In this document: positions 8,114-8,463 of the stretch, piece after piece
Numbering within the stretch: the stretch's first letter is position 1
Layout of the letters: every line of letters begins with the position of its first letter
Source: Bacteroidaceae bacterium
Lineage (GTDB): Bacteria; Bacteroidota; Bacteroidia; Bacteroidales; Bacteroidaceae
Length of the DNA stretch: 8,463 nucleotides
Assembly (NCBI GenBank): GCA_900772575.1
Contig: CAAHEN010000151.1
Coordinates: 1-8,463, forward strand
Direction of reading: 5' to 3'
The notes under the pieces: model-generated
What the model was told of the DNA's origin: nothing
The model's input: the letters and a program-made list of their open reading frames with translations, nothing else
Databases searched by the model: none
Position numbers and translations under genes: made by a program

Positions 8114-8463
8114 ATGATAACCGCTGATCAGTTAAAAGACGTAGTGGAGCGTGCTGAGGCTCTGCACCACTACCTCAACATAGACCAGAAACAGGTGGAG
8201 TTTGAAGAAGAACAGCTCCGCACACAGGCTCCCGACTTCTGGGAGGATGTGGACCGCGCCCAGGCACAGATGAAAAAGGTGAAGGGCATAGAGAAATGGA
8301 TCTTAGGATATAAAGACGTGAAACAGAAGGTCGATGAGCTTCAGCTCGCCTTCGATTTCTATAAAGATGAGCTTGTGACAGAGGAAGAGGTCGATGCCGA
8401 CTATGCCAACGCCATAAAAGCCATTGAGAACCTGGAACTTATGAACATGCTGCGCCAGAAGGA
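8114..8463 (+). CDS. prfB: Peptide chain release factor 2, 5' part
   Basis: RF2 recognises UGA and UAA in the ribosomal A site and triggers peptide release. Only the first 116 codons plus two bases are in the window; the frame is open to the edge. The visible part is the helical N-terminal domain: MITADQLKD, EEEQLRTQAPDFWED, AQAQMKKVKGIEKW, AFDFYKDELVTEEEVDADYANAI. The SPF and GGQ motifs lie beyond the window. Many bacteria carry a programmed +1 frameshift with an in-frame UGA near codon 25 (after a Tyr-Leu in E. coli). Here the matching place reads TAC CTC AAC ATA GAC (8171-8185), so no frameshift is needed. My hand count gives 49% GC (172 of 350), lower than the roughly 58-67% on sampled sufB lines. 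It lies where sufC might be expected. Confidence 0.93.
   Translation, partial: MITADQLKDVVERAEALHHYLNIDQKQVEFEEEQLRTQAPDFWEDVDRAQAQMKKVKGIEKWILGYKDVKQKVDELQLAFDFYKDELVTEEEVDADYANAIKAIENLELMNMLRQK

Overview
The window looks like a chromosomal housekeeping segment from a member of Bacteroidales, possibly a GC-rich Prevotellaceae- or Muribaculaceae-like lineage (the family is a guess). Three things support this. The proteins read like Bacteroides/Prevotella versions: RimP with LEVGSAGIGQPF, NusA starting with a TFSEFKETKNIDR-type N-terminus, and an RF2 starting MITADQLKD. The gene order rimP-nusA-infB-cvpA-sufB is the one I know from this order. Translation starts have A-rich leaders rather than Shine-Dalgarno sites, and the two recognisable promoters carry the Bacteroidota -7 element TAnnTTTG.

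Layout: positions 1-408 hold no convincing gene. They contain a leftward promoter (-7 at 111-118) followed by a hairpin (73-101) whose wobble pairs favour the minus-strand RNA, so a divergent gene or RNA probably lies beyond the left edge. A rightward promoter (-7 at 409-416) precedes a very short leader with a strong hairpin plus U-run (429-463). The rightward genes follow: rimP (485-952), nusA (1103-2524), infB (2663-5467), a cvpA-family membrane protein (5706-6248) and sufB (6276-7772). Gaps of 138-238 nt separate the first four and contain several potential hairpins. cvpA and sufB are only 27 nt apart.

The gap after sufB (7773-8113) is almost entirely an AT-rich element. Two 79-nt inverted arms (73 of 79 positions match) built from a TTGAATT heptad flank a 180-nt core with direct repeats and small palindromes. 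The left arm starts 3 nt after the sufB stop and the right arm ends on the base before the next start codon. That next gene is the 5' part of prfB (8114 to the edge), not the sufC usually expected after sufB.

Functionally, rimP, nusA, infB and prfB serve ribosome maturation, transcription elongation/termination, translation initiation and translation termination. sufB is the Fe-S scaffold subunit, and cvpA is an inner-membrane protein of unclear role. The genes themselves are ordinary. The unusual material lies between them: the long inverted-repeat element with the apparent break in the suf cluster, the rimP leader hairpin, and the structured gap before cvpA.
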